Positions 45,170 to 55,320 of a stretch of DNA of 64,000 nucleotides are shown piece after piece. Under the pieces are notes generated by a model that saw only the letters and a program-made list of their open reading frames with translations, was not told the origin of the DNA and searched no databases. This stretch comes from Hetaerina americana. Lineage: Eukaryota > Arthropoda > Insecta > Odonata > Calopterygidae. The stretch covers positions 333,001-397,000 of the forward strand of contig JAKTNV010000066.1 in NCBI GenBank assembly GCA_022747635.1. The letters run 5' to 3'. Position 1 is the stretch's first letter. The number at the start of each line of letters is the position of its first letter. The position numbers and the translations under genes are program-made.

Positions 45170-45560
45170 TCGATTATGCGATACGATACGGTATTTTACG
45201 ATACGATGTTACGGTACCATATTTTTGCGATATTTTAATGGTTATTCCGCTATTCTGAGGTGAGACGAATCCAGAAAACCAAATATAATTACAATCAACG
45301 ATACGATATTTTACGATGGTACATTTCTCGAAACGATATTTTAATGGTCATTCTGCTATTCTGGGCTGAGACGAATCCAAAAAACCAAATCTGGTTAAAA
45401 TCTACGATACGATATTTTGCGAAAAGATATTTTACGATGCGATACTTTTGGGATATATTAATGGTTATTCTACTGTTCTGGAATGAGTCATATCGAAAAA
45501 ACCAAACATAGTGGAAATCGGTTCGGCTGTTCTCGAGTTATAAATGGTGTAACTAACACG
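45170..45560. repeat. minisatellite, three diverged units of ~106-117 bp
   Basis: Each unit contains an ACGATACGATATTTTACGAT block, ATATTTTAATGGTTATTCTGCT, CTGAGACGAATCC and AAACCAAAT. Equivalent points are at 45237, 45343 and 45460. It ends in GGTTCGGCTGTTCTCGAGTTAT, a phrase often seen near Helitron ends, next to the helicase fragment; the link is inference. Confidence 0.7.
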
Positions 45561-45599
45561 ATTTACTTTCTTTTATATATACAGGTATATATATATATA

Positions 45600-46913
45600 C
45601 AGGGTTCGTCCGGAAAATAAGTGTACTGATTTTTTCCCGCCGCTCCAGGCGCGCCCAGCACCGCTCTGACGGGCTGCAATTGGAGGGGGGTATGTTGGAA
45701 AGCGACGCTGAAAAAGGCAGTCGGCTCTGAGCTGTGGTGTAGTGAGGAGCTCTGTCAACGCGAACCTCCACGCTCGACCCACGTCACGGAACGCGATGCC
45801 GAAGTTTTTGGAGCAGCGTTATTCCATCAAATTTGCGGTAAAGCTTGGGAAATCCTCTACCGAAACTGTCGGTATGATTAACCAGGCTTACGGGGAGTCA
45901 GCCATGTCCAAAAACATGATCTTTCGGTGGCACAAGATGTTCGTGGAGGGCAGAGAAGAGGTCGACGACGAACCACGGCCTGGACGCCCATCAACGACAC
46001 TCACCGACGAAAATGTGCGAAAAGTTCGCGATGTACTGAACTCTGATCGTCGTCTTAGTGTTCGGATGATAGCAGAGCAGTGTAATGTGCCAAAAACAAT
46101 AGTGCACGAGATTATTAGGGAGCAATTACAGATGCGAAAAATTTGTGCAAAGTTGGTGCCGAAAGTGCTCAGTGATGATCAAAGACTCAATCGTTTGGAA
46201 ATCGCGACACAACTTGCGGATAACTGCAAAAATGATCCACATTTTTTAGAGAACGTTGTTTCGGGTGACGAGACGTGGATCTTTGCGTACGACCCGGAGT
46301 CGAAGAGACAAAGTGCGGAGTGGCACACCCCATCATCACCCCGTCAAAAGAAAGCTCGCATGAGCAAATCTCGGATCAAGGCGATGCTCATTGTCTTTTT
46401 TGACAAAAGGGGAGTCGTCCACTACGAATTTGTACCTGAACGACAAACTGTAAATGCTGCATTTTACGTCCAAGTGCTCGACAGGCTTCGAAAACGAGTC
46501 GCCCGCGTCCGGCCAGCGATCAAAAACATCTGGCGGCTGCATCACGACAATGCGCCGTCTCACACCGCGCTTGTCGTGTCGGACTTCTTGGCCAAGCACG
46601 GCGTGGCAACGCTGCCGCACCCGCCCAACAGCCCGGACTTGGCACCACCGGACTTCTTTCTGTTCCCGAAGATAAAGAGGAGTTTGAAAGGAACGCGATA
46701 CGGGACTTTGGACGCCGTCAAAGAGGCCGTGACGACGTGTCTTCGAGAGGTTCCCGATGATGCCTTCGCGGGAGCGTTCCAGGAATGGGAACGCCGCTGG
46801 AACAAGTGTATCGACTCACAAGGGTCCTATTTTGAGGAATATTAGCTTAAGATATGTAAAAGTGTAATAAATTTTTTTTCCTGAGCTCAGTATACTTATT
46901 TTCCGGACGAACC

Positions 46914-46916
<3 letters not shown>
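45600..46916 (+). mobile_element. apparently intact mariner transposon
   Basis: Terminal inverted repeats of 30 bp differ at one position only. The left starts CAGGGTTCGTCCGGAAAATA at 45600; the right is its inverse, ending at 46916. TA flanks both sides (45598-45599, 46917-46918). The 1317-bp length is normal for mariner. It landed in a (TA)n tract. With an uninterrupted transposase gene it is a candidate recently active element. Confidence 0.95.
45796..46845 (+). CDS. mariner transposase, full length, DD34D
   Basis: The 349-residue protein starts at ATG 45796 (MPKFLEQRYSIKFAVKLGKS); the upstream 18 codons of open frame are not typical of the family. It cuts and reinserts the element at TA sites in the nucleus. 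The N-terminal part has two helix-turn-helix-like DNA-binding regions (to about residue 115) separated by DEPRPGRPST. The catalytic domain carries Asp158 (SGDETWIF), Asp251 (LHHDNAPSH) and Asp286 (NSPDLAPPDFFLFP), with exactly 34 residues between the last two, the mariner hallmark. The C-terminal end is WERRWNKCIDSQGSYFEEY. Length (345-350 usual) and all three aspartates are intact. AATAAA-like sequence follows the stop within the right end. Confidence 0.95.
   Translation: MPKFLEQRYSIKFAVKLGKSSTETVGMINQAYGESAMSKNMIFRWHKMFVEGREEVDDEPRPGRPSTTLTDENVRKVRDVLNSDRRLSVRMIAEQCNVPKTIVHEIIREQLQMRKICAKLVPKVLSDDQRLNRLEIATQLADNCKNDPHFLENVVSGDETWIFAYDPESKRQSAEWHTPSSPRQKKARMSKSRIKAMLIVFFDKRGVVHYEFVPERQTVNAAFYVQVLDRLRKRVARVRPAIKNIWRLHHDNAPSHTALVVSDFLAKHGVATLPHPPNSPDLAPPDFFLFPKIKRSLKGTRYGTLDAVKEAVTTCLREVPDDAFAGAFQEWERRWNKCIDSQGSYFEEY

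Positions 46917-47008
<92 letters not shown>
46917..47008. repeat. (TA)n microsatellite
   Basis: A TA tract immediately right of the mariner; a shorter one lies to its left (45585-45599). The transposon appears to have inserted into it. Confidence 0.9.
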
Positions 47009-47009
47009 T

Positions 47010-47277
47010 TGGCGGGATTTCGTGTTTGAATGTGTATTTGGCCAATGTGGCTCATCTCTTTCTTCTGGCTATGCGTGCCACGAAACGCACTGTTCCTTTC
47101 CTGTATGATGTTGTATGAATTCTAACCCACTGTCCTTTCCTTTCCTTGTGTATTGTCTATTTCTCCTTTGGTGGGTGAAACAGCCCCCTGACGCCATCTC
47201 TTGGCTGAAAGAATCGGGGCGCTTGGCGACATATTAGACCCACGGATCTCAGGGTAAATTGACTATCCTCGATAGCT
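47010..47277 (+). repeat. part of the 457-bp tRNA-like tandem repeat, left flank of a LINE
   Basis: It starts at the GGCGGGATTTCG block and ends in the first 15 bases of the tRNA-like part (TCCTCGATAGCT, 47266-47277). It differs from 49908-50175 at one obvious position (GGGCGC against GGGCGG), so the two are nearly identical. Confidence 0.85.
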
Positions 47278-49711
47278 GCCTAGATAGCAGGACGTGCCTG
47301 TGTTCACCGAGTGTCTAAAATCGCCGGCGTCCGAGGCTTCGGTCGCCGGGGTTTGGAGAGCGGCACTGCCGGACTCTCTCGGAAATCGAGGTTCCGATCG
47401 TGTTTTGTTTCGAGCGGCGGTTGACCGCCTAGTTCATCAAGAAGCGCGCAGTTTGACTCTCGACTTCTTCCGCCGGGAAGGCCGTACTTTTGTTTTGTTT
47501 AGTGGATCAAGACTGACCTTGACTCCTGGTGTAGAGCTTAGGCTCCTTTTGTTTGCTACCGCCGGGTGCGTGTGGCGGGGAGGGAGCGTTCGTGAGTGTT
47601 TTATTTTCCTTTAAAGTGCTCGTTTTTTTTGTTGCGCTTTCCTTCTTCATGCTAGTGTGCTGAATTTGATTTCTTCAAATGGCTGTGCGCCGTTTAAACA
47701 CGCTCGCCTTGCAAGTTGACGAGAAGGCGAAGCCCCCTACCCCGTTGGAGGTCCACCTCTTCACGTTAGAGTCGCTGGGCCTCACACCCGAAGAGATAGT
47801 GGCGATCCAATTTGGATACAATCGCCATTTGATATTCCTGAAGTTGGCAACCGAAGCTGCAATGACTAGGATTTTAGACAATACTCCGCGGAAACTACCG
47901 TTTCCGTCTTTAAGTGACCAGAGGACGACAATAACAATTGACGAGACTTCCGGCAGCCCGTGTAATGTCAGGGTTCTTTGTCTCCCCGTGGAGACCCCAT
48001 TGGAAGACATAACAGGCGAGCTCCAACGCTTTGGTAAAATACATCGCTCGTGGGAAAACAGGTGGGAGGGAGAAAATATGGCGCGGGTGCTTACTGGCAC
48101 CAGGGTTGTGCGGATGACGGTCGAGAGAAATATCCCCTCGTACCTCCACATCGGCGGCAACCGGGCCATCATCATCTATGAGGGTCAGCGCCGCACTTGC
48201 GCCCGCTGTAATCAAGAAGGCCACGAGCGCAAGACCTGCCCTCGGAACCAGGGAGGTAAGAGCTATGTGGAGGCAATGACGATGCCCTCCAACCCTAACG
48301 CCGCCGTGGAGATGGACGAGCCCGAAGTGGCTGTGGAGGAGAGAGCGCGGTCGCTTCTACTCATCGAGGGTGCGGTCCCGGCTGCTCCCGTTGGTCCCCC
48401 GCATCTCCCTTCAATTGGAGGGAAATGTCAGCGGGAGCGAAAATCGTCAACGGAGGAAAGGGAACCGAAAAAGAAGAGGACAGACAAACCCAAGCTCCTG
48501 GTCTCGAATACCGTTCTACAAATGGTTCACATACCTACCACCTCGCCTAATATCACACGACCTCCAGCCCCCGTCTCCGTGAGCTCGTCAAATGAGGAGG
48601 GATGGTCTTTCGCCCCCCCTCCCCCCGCTCACGCCATCGACGCCCTCGCTACGCAATCCTTGCATCACGGGTTTCAAACACCCCAAGAACCTCTGGTGAC
48701 AGGTGAGGAGGATGCATCTGATTGCGATGTTTTCCAGTCCCCAACAGCTCATCCCTCGACCCCTTTATCATTGACTGTAAAGGAGGCGTCACCGACCCCG
48801 GAAGTCGACCCGCATACAAGTTTCCCAAAGTCAAAAATCCCACATACCCCATCTTCTTTCCCCATTAAGGACAGTCAATGTGTCGACGATCTTCCCAGCG
48901 CTTCTCAAGATACGGACCACAAGCAACTATCTCCCTTGATTTTTCCCGACCACAACCCTTCCGCAGATGAGCCCCAGTCCGCCACTCCGACCCTCCCCGA
49001 GGGTGCGTCCTGCCCCTTGGCGGCCCCCAGCGGTGCTCCTTCGAAGAAGGCCCCCTGTGGAACGCTGCCGAGTTACCCGGTCTTCGTGGAGACCACGGCT
49101 GGCTCTTCCTCTTCGGACGAGGCCGGGGGGGAGGGATGTGGCGAAATGCCGCGTCCTCGCTCGTCGACCCGTTGGACGAGGCGTCCCGGGAAACGGCGAA
49201 GCACTCGTCGCCCGGGGTCGAGTCGCGACCGGAGCGACGCTAGCCACGATCAGAACTCTGGGAAGTGATGTCCGGTAGCCACCCGGTGCCGGACACACTT
49301 CGTCCATCGTTGGAGAGTTTTTTTTTTTTTTTTGCTGAATGACTGATTGAATCGATAATTTCAACCCTGCCATTGATAATTTCTTACAATACATAATTTT
49401 CCATTGCTAGCTAAAATCTCCCTCCTAATATCTGTGGACCTTGTCTTCCTTTCTTTTTTTTCTTTCTAAATGTTAATGGTCAAATTCACGAGTATGCGTC
49501 TGTATGCATATGCTTATGTATGTGCGTGTGGATATGCATGTGTGCGTATGTATGTACAAGTGGATATGTATGTGGTATATGTATCATATATGTATCCATG
49601 TATACACTTATACTAAAGAAAAACATGATGTACCCATAATCTGTGACCTGATATTATGCATAATGCTAACAAACTCTGTAATATTCTGAACCGAATAAAA
49701 TAATTTATATC
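47278..49711 (+). mobile_element. ORF1-only LINE inserted in a tRNA-like repeat, 6-bp target duplication
   Basis: ATAGCT is present on both sides (47272-47277 and 49712-49717), and the repeat continues uninterrupted after it. The 2434-bp insert has a GC-rich 5' UTR of 401 bp, one long ORF (47679-49268), a 3' part with a T-run, a short piece that may be the start of an endonuclease ORF (LNVNGQ near 49470), a TATGTG-like simple repeat, and an A-rich end with AATAAA (49693-49700). No reverse transcriptase is present. Confidence 0.75.
47679..49268 (+). CDS. LINE ORF1 protein with CCHC zinc knuckle, intact
   Basis: An uninterrupted 529-residue frame. The N-terminal 170 residues resemble the RNA-recognition-like domain of ORF1 proteins in insect LINEs (NVRVLCLPVETPLEDITGEL, then VVRMTVERNIPSYLHIGG and AIIIYEGQRRTCARC). 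A single knuckle CARCNQEGHERKTC lies at about residues 174-187. The C-terminal 330 residues are Pro/Ser/Thr-rich and low complexity, with a basic patch (KKKRTDKPK, about 265-275) and an Arg-rich end (TRWTRRPGKRRSTRRPG). Such proteins bind element RNA. The clade (L1/Tx1-like or I-like) is not certain. ATG 47679 is the first in frame after the 5' UTR. Confidence 0.8.
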   Translation: MAVRRLNTLALQVDEKAKPPTPLEVHLFTLESLGLTPEEIVAIQFGYNRHLIFLKLATEAAMTRILDNTPRKLPFPSLSDQRTTITIDETSGSPCNVRVLCLPVETPLEDITGELQRFGKIHRSWENRWEGENMARVLTGTRVVRMTVERNIPSYLHIGGNRAIIIYEGQRRTCARCNQEGHERKTCPRNQGGKSYVEAMTMPSNPNAAVEMDEPEVAVEERARSLLLIEGAVPAAPVGPPHLPSIGGKCQRERKSSTEEREPKKKRTDKPKLLVSNTVLQMVHIPTTSPNITRPPAPVSVSSSNEEGWSFAPPPPAHAIDALATQSLHHGFQTPQEPLVTGEEDASDCDVFQSPTAHPSTPLSLTVKEASPTPEVDPHTSFPKSKIPHTPSSFPIKDSQCVDDLPSASQDTDHKQLSPLIFPDHNPSADEPQSATPTLPEGASCPLAAPSGAPSKKAPCGTLPSYPVFVETTAGSSSSDEAGGEGCGEMPRPRSSTRWTRRPGKRRSTRRPGSSRDRSDASHDQNSGK

Positions 49712-50345
49712 ATAGCTCAAGTGGTTAAGAGCATCCGCCCGGCAAGTGGAAAGATCCGGTGTTCGAGTCCCGGTTGAGGAAATATTTTTATTCTTGTGAT
49801 CCGTTCGATTCCGCCTTCCCCACCTCTATTGTGTTCGTCCTTTATATGTGTTCCTAACCCTTTTCCTTATATCTGTTTCTGTATATATGAGTATTTATTC
49901 GCCGTTTGGCGGGATTTCGTGTTTGAATGTGTATTTGGCCAATGTGGCTCATCTCTTTCTTCTGGCTATGCGTGCCACGAAACGCACTGTTCCTTTCCTG
50001 TATGATGTTGTATGAATTCTAACCCACTGTCCTTTCCTTTCCTTGTGTATTGTCTATTTCTCCTTTGGTGGGTGAAACAGCCCCCTGACGCCATCTCTTG
50101 GCTGAAAGAATCGGGGCGGTTGGCGACATATTAGACCCACGGATCTCAGGGTAAATTGACTATCCTCGATAGCTCAAGTGGTTAAGAGCATCCGCCCGGC
50201 AAGTGGAAAGATCCGGTGTTCGAGTCCCGGTTGAGGAAATATTTTTATTCTTGTGATCCGTTCGATTCCGCCTTCCCCACCTCTATTGTGTTCGTCCTTT
50301 ATATGTGTTCCTATCCCTTTTCCTTATATCTGTTTCTGTATATAT
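49712..50345 (+). repeat. 457-bp tandem repeat with tRNA-like part
   Basis: The phrase ATAGCTCAAGTGG recurs at 49712 and 50169, a period of 457 bp. Each unit has a tRNA-like block, TTTTTATTCTTGTGATCC, a pyrimidine-rich part, GGCGGGATTTCG, CCCCCTGACGCCATCTC and GACCCACGGATCTCAG. The second unit is cut off at about 50345 in TA-rich sequence. Related copies: 47010-47277 and 13320-13920 (minus). Confidence 0.85.
50163..50237 (+). other. tRNA-like sequence with pol III boxes
   Basis: Acceptor TCCTCGA/TTGAGGA pairs over 7 bp (one G-T). D stem GCTC/GAGC; box A TAGCTCAAGTGG fits the consensus; anticodon stem TCCGC/GTGGA with loop CCGGCAA (anticodon position GGC, but C where U33 is expected); box B TGTTCGAGTCC with a one-base bulge in the T stem. 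These flaws argue for a tRNA-derived repeat rather than a working tRNA gene. The copy at 49712-49780 lacks its first bases only because of the LINE insertion. Confidence 0.6.
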
Positions 50346-50349
50346 GAGT

Positions 50350-51480
50350 ATATATATATGTATATGCATAATTATTATTATTAGGCACAATCCTCTTCGT
50401 TGCGTATTATTACTAATTAGTTAATGGAATGCGTTTCGCTGTTTTCCTCTGAGGTTAAACCTTGTGTATTCTTCCACACTCTTGATTTAACTTGATATAG
50501 CCGAGTGTGATTAATGCCTGGGGGATAGCGCAGCGTCTGTTTCGCAAACACGCCGTTCACCATTTGAATAGACGCGTGTATAACTTGATGCTAAGTGATT
50601 AAATCATCGTTTGTGCACACGAGATGATGATACGCGACGCGATTCCCTTCGGAATTCAATATCAGCAATGATTCCACCATGCTGGAGACACCGTCTTTTA
50701 GCCCGAAGGCTAGTTTTTGATGACGCGAACACAACTCAAACCACAACCGAACCGTCACTTGTTCGTGGGTGAATTAATGAACACAAGGAAGGGTTACGTT
50801 CGCAGTTCCAACTGCCGTGTCCCGGGCAGAGGTTTAGACTTCCTGAATTCCTCTGAGTGCGTCGCCTTGCCTCACCCAATGAAGGATTCTCCCAAGGAAA
50901 AGGCTTGGATACAAACTTCATTTAGTTAATGCAATGTAATTATATTATTCGTCGATTCGGGAGGCTTCAAAACTTCCCTTCCTTTTATCTCCTTGCCCTC
51001 AACACTCTCCGCTTTGAGAAAGCTTCTCCGCTTAATTCAATACGTATTTCATTAGCCCTGCTCCCTTCACGAATTCATTTCAGGGGCTCCTTTCAGTAAA
51101 TTGTTCTTCCGTCTAAAGTAACTTCATCAATTTCAAGGATCGATCTTAAACTAGGGGCTATCTATCGCCCCTAGTTTTTTTCTATTGCTGGTGAAAAATG
51201 TGTGCAATAAAATATTTGATTAACTAATTTGGGTGAGGGTTAAAATACAAATTTAATCTCTTTTTGCATGAATTGGAAGGAGGTCTCTTTTGTAGTGATG
51301 TTGTAAATGTATTACCCAATCGGGCTACGGCAAGACAGGTCGTGCTACTTAAATCAGATAGATTACATGTAGAACAAATATATTTATGCTGTGATTTTTT
51401 CCACGATCGATAGTGGATAATAATAACATTTTTCGACTGCTGTAGGGTCAGGTTCGAGTTACATTATTCTGGTGTATATT
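50350..51480. other. no gene recognised
   Basis: Short overlapping ORFs at 50717-50929 (+) and 50736-50921 (-) are unrecognised. A small hairpin CTAGGGGC...GCCCCTAG lies at 51152-51175. Confidence 0.45.
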
Positions 51481-51482
51481 AA

Positions 51483-51530
51483 CCCCCTGCCACACACCCT
51501 AGAATTAGCATGCATGGTGTATATCAATAA
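51483..51530 (+). repeat. CR1-type LINE 3'-end signature, copy h
   Basis: CCCCCTGCCACACACCCT is kept, then the inner part is altered, followed by GCATGGTGTATATC. It is preceded by ATTCTGGTGTATATT, as in copy a. Confidence 0.45.
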
Positions 51531-51614
51531 ATATCTTCCAAATTTGTGGCCATTGCATTTATTTGCCCTATTTCATATGCCTGGTTGATGAGTAGGAGTT
51601 TATTTACTTATATA

Positions 51615-52491
51615 CGAGGCATATTCATAAAGTGAGGGCCATTTGCTTATATTTAAATATTGGCATTTGTTTTGTTTGAGAAGCCGTTTGCTTGTCCGTG
51701 CATGCAAACAACAATGTCCGCGACAATCGTTCATCCCGCCAGCTGTGAAGTGCGTTGTTCTGTCATACGATTCTTGTATATGCAAAAGGATTGTTGGCTG
51801 CAAATGAAATTCATCTGGAGTTATGCCTAGTTTATGAACTTACAGTTATGAGTGAAGGAAAGGTTAGACAATGGTGCTGTGATTTTAATATGGACCAACA
51901 AATGTCCACGATGAAGAGCGAAGTGGCAGGCCCAGTATTCTGACCAATGAAATTGTTTCGCAAGTGGAACAAAAACTGCAATGTGATCATTGATTGACGA
52001 TTAATGACTGGGTGTCTGAACGATTACCTCAACTTGGACACACTACTGTCTACAATATTGTCACGGAAAGCCTCGGATACCACAAATTGTGTGCAAGCTG
52101 GGTACAGAAACACTGCTACCAAAACCAATAAGAAAATTCAAGATTTTCGTTGGGAACTCTTTGACCACCCACGGTACAGTCCTGACCTTGCATCTAGCGA
52201 CTACTTCCTCTTCTTGCACTTGAAACAGTTGCTCGGTGGACAACCTTATGGAACCGAAGAGGAACTCAAGAACGGCTTTGTCAATTGGTTCCACTCTCAG
52301 GTGGCAAGCTTCAATGATCGGAGGGGTTAAAGAAGCTCGTGCTGCGGTACGAAAAATGCTTAGAAGTGAACAACGACCATGTAGGGAAGTGATGTAGGTT
52401 TGCAGCTAATTAAAAGTGCCAATAAAATGTGTTTCATATGAGTATATTTTTTCCTGCGACCAAGCGGCCCTTACTTAATGAGCATGCCTCG
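51615..52491 (+). mobile_element. mariner-family element with both ends, decayed transposase
   Basis: TA flanks an 877-bp element. The ends CGAGGCATATTCATAAAGTG (51615) and the inverse of CGAGGCATGCTCATTAAGTA (ending 52491) pair over about 27 bp with few mismatches. Pieces of transposase are readable: an N-terminal scrap (51755-51943) and a C-terminal part at 52130-52390 with the YSPDLASSDYFLFLHLKQLLGG motif (catalytic D present), then KCL-like remains. The DETW block is missing, so it is internally deleted. It separates two LINE 3' ends (51530 and 52500). Confidence 0.8.
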
Positions 52492-52492
52492 T

Positions 52493-54065
52493 ATACACCA
52501 TACAAGCCACCACCAGGGTGTGTGGCAGGGGGTGAATACACACCAGAATAATTTAACCCGATCATAACCCTACTGCGGTCGGACAATGTTATTATGATCC
52601 CCTATCGTTCGTGGAAAAAATAACATCTTAAATCTATCTCTTCTACACTCAATCTCCCCATTTCACTGACACGATCTCTCCTACCGTAGTACGATGGGGC
52701 TAATAATACATTTTCAACATCACTACTAAAACGACGTCCTTCCAATTCATATGCAAGAGGTTTTATCTCTGATTTAACCTTCGCTTCATTGAGTGATTCC
52801 AAGCCTAGCTCCTAGAATAATGTTGATGCGCTAGTCAGTTTATCAGAACAATGTTTTACAACTCTAGCTCCTCTATGCTGTACGTGATCCTTCAATTGTG
52901 AACCTTCGTGAGAATATCATATACTTGCGGTTTATTCTATACATTAAGCCTAACCAGCGAACATTTCTCATTGACCTATTCATCACATATACCCAGTGCT
53001 CTTCTAAAAATTCCAAAAGAGAGGTCGCGAGTGAGGGTAACGGTTAGGTATTTCATCGAGTGTAGGTATTGTATTTCGGTGTTTGCGGTGCAGTAGGGGT
53101 GCGGAATGGAATTGCTCTTTTACCAAGAATGTATGACTACGCACTTGTAAATGCTTAGCTCTAAACGTCGAGTGTCACCCCAGCGCTTTATATCATTAAG
53201 GTTATCTAGCAAACCCGTTGAGTCCTCTGGGTCACGGATGTCACGCTAAATCACAGCTTCGTGGGCAAATAAACGTACTTTACTAGGTACTACGGATTCA
53301 ATGTCGTAAACGGAAAGTAGAAAGAAAAGAGGTCCGATGACTCTTCCCTGGGGAACAACTGTACTTACTTCTACTGTATTTCAGCTAACTCCATCTATCG
53401 CCACACCTTAAACCCGACCATTCAAAATATCTTTAATTCAACCCCGGATATGTTCACATATGCCATATGCTTCTAGCTTTACGAGTAATTTACTTAGGGA
53501 TATGTTGTCGGAGGCTTTTTTATATCTGAAAAAATCGCGCCCACTGGAGCATTGGACTCTCCCGTATTTAGAATTACATGAAAAAAGCCCAAGTTTTCTC
53601 TGGCAGGAACTACCTTTTCGGAAACCGTACTGATTTTTCACTAATAACTCATGTATCACTAATGGTGTATCACGATCGAACCAGCAACTATGTGTTCCAA
53701 ATGCATATGAGGGGAAGAGGTCTGCAAATACTTGATTCCTCCTTATTGCCGTTTTTTAAATATTGATGTCAAGTTAGCCGTTTTCCAATCTCTAGGAACA
53801 TTGTGATCTACCAGCGTCTGCTGAAATGTTATTTCTAGATACGACGCAATTTTCGAAGATAGATCCAATTTAAATACGAACGGGTATTTCATCGGGCCCG
53901 TAGGATTTATTAACCTAAATATTTTTCAGCAAACGTTTTATTCCATCATGTGAGATTTAAATTTTAGGCATCGGTTGACCCTTAAGATTTGGTTAGCTAT
54001 CGGGGGTTTTCTGTGTGATATTATTGAAGACGCTAGGGAAGAAAGAATTGAATTTGAATTGAGTT
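52493..54065 (-). pseudogene. CR1-type LINE, antisense, heavily decayed
   Basis: The minus strand reads from 54065: an SVFNNITQKTPDS linker, LKNI..NKS.GPDEIPVRI (about 53930-53870), DHNVPRDWK-like, QYGFRKGSSCQRKLG (53640-53600), APVGAIFSDIKKASDNIS, KLLVKLEAYGI and a VVPQGRVIGPL block near 53350. A C-terminal SDVENVLLAPSYYGRRD follows (52730-52670), then the 3'-end hairpin (52532-52501). Stops and shifts throughout. It is a different subfamily from the CR1 at 6279-10219. Confidence 0.75.
52500..52545 (-). repeat. CR1-type LINE 3'-end hairpin, copy i
   Basis: The minus strand reads GTGTGTATTCACCCCCTGCC, then ACACACCCTGGTGGTGGCTTG. It is preceded by ATTCTG as in copies a and h, and here it is attached to a readable LINE reverse transcriptase, which ties the signature to CR1-type elements. 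Confidence 0.6.
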
Positions 54066-54428
54066 GAGCCCGCAACAATGGGTCGCATTCCCTGCCCGTA
54101 AAAGTCTGCTGGGGGGAGAGCGTTTTGTGTTGAATGTTCATGTGGTGGTGGAGTTTCGCCTTCTTGCTTGTTGTGTCCTGGCGTGCGCGTTGTTGGATGG
54201 CTTTCGTGCTGCATCCTGGTGAGCGGCTGTTCGTTGGTTTGTTGGTGTTTGTGTTTGAATGAGTGTTGGATGAAGGGATTTTGGCATGGGCGGTAGCGCT
54301 GCTGTGGGTGTAGTTTTCCATGTTGTTGTTTTTGCATGTGGTATTGTTCCTTTTCACGGGTGGTGACCTAACACCCCCGCCACATGCCCTTGCGGCGGTT
54401 TGCGGGGTATTATGTAGATTTAGATGAA
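54066..54428 (+). repeat. 5'-truncated CR1 3' end, copy j
   Basis: It matches the 3' UTR of the nested CR1 from TGGGTCGCATTCCCTGCC (54079, compare 9867) through the T/G-rich part to the hairpin (54374-54407) and a short GTAGAT tail. The minus-strand ORFs of about 115-139 codons here are antisense to this UTR and have a homologue at 9889-10260; they are not genes. Confidence 0.8.
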
Positions 54429-54639
54429 TAAGTTGGTATTTTCCAAACTGCTGCTTACTATATCGCCTTTATCATTTTTAAGTGAATCAACAGTTGAATT
54501 AATGTATTTTCCTGAACTTCTTTGACGTATGACCAAAATGCTTAAATAAGATACACGAGTTTTGTGCAGCATTCTAAAAACGACAAGGTTGTAGCCCATT
54601 GGAGGGGGGACCAAAAATAACAGGAATGCTGTTATAGAT

Positions 54640-55320
54640 TCTTTAGTTCTCAATATATTTACATAAAATTTTGTTCACCTTCAAAGTATTCCCAATTGAT
54701 CACGATGCATTTCTCCAATCGATGCTTCCATTGTTTGAAACATTTCTGAAATTCATTTATCGGGATGTCCTTCAGGTCTTCTAGCGATTTTTGTTTTAAC
54801 TCTTCCACAGTGTCTAAACGCTTAGCTTTCATGTCCCTTTTGAGTCTGGGGAATGAAAAGAAGTCACAGGGAGCTAAATTCGGTGAGTAGGGGGGTGGGC
54901 AATCGATGCCATGCCGTTTTTGTCAAAAACTCCATCATGGAGAGGGCATGAGCCGGCGTGCTGTCATGATGGAAGAACCAGTCGCCTGTGTGCCAAAGAT
55001 CTGCTCTTTTGAACTCCATGACACTTCAGACATCTCACAGAGTTGAACGATGGTTCTGCAACGGTCTTCACGGTGGAGGGCATTGATTTTGTTGACGTTT
55101 TCGTCAGTTCTTGATGTTGAAGGGTTGCCTGAGCGGGGTTGGTCTTCAATTGACATTTCACCATTGTTACAACGTGTTAACCACTCGTAGACTCTGGTTT
55201 AGCTTAGGGCAGATTCCCAATAATCAGTTTTGAGCTTTAAAATAGTTTCCGCGGCCGATTTATCCGACAGGAAACAAAATTTCACCACAATACGCTGCTC
55301 TTGACAATCCACCTTCACGT
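54640..55320 (-). pseudogene. mariner relic, nearly full coding length
   Basis: The minus strand reads QRIVVKFCFLSDKSAAETI (55290-55230), a stop, RVYEWLTRCNNGEMSIEDQPRSGNPSTSRTDENVNK (55195-55080), a shortened middle, then CPPPYSPNLAPCDFFSFPRLKRDMKAKRLDTVEELK (54905-54800) and FQKCFKQWKHRLEKCIVINWEYFEGE to about 54665. The D3 aspartate is present, but the DETW and HHDN blocks are missing, so it is internally deleted. Ends are not resolved. Confidence 0.75.

Noticed and set aside
45170..45560. CRISPR-like array
   Set aside because: Three diverged units of over 100 bp with no spacer structure in a eukaryotic context.
50163..50237. Functional tRNA gene (anticodon position GGC)
   Set aside because: C at position 33 and a bulged T stem, and it is part of a 457-bp repeat, so tRNA-derived is the safer call.
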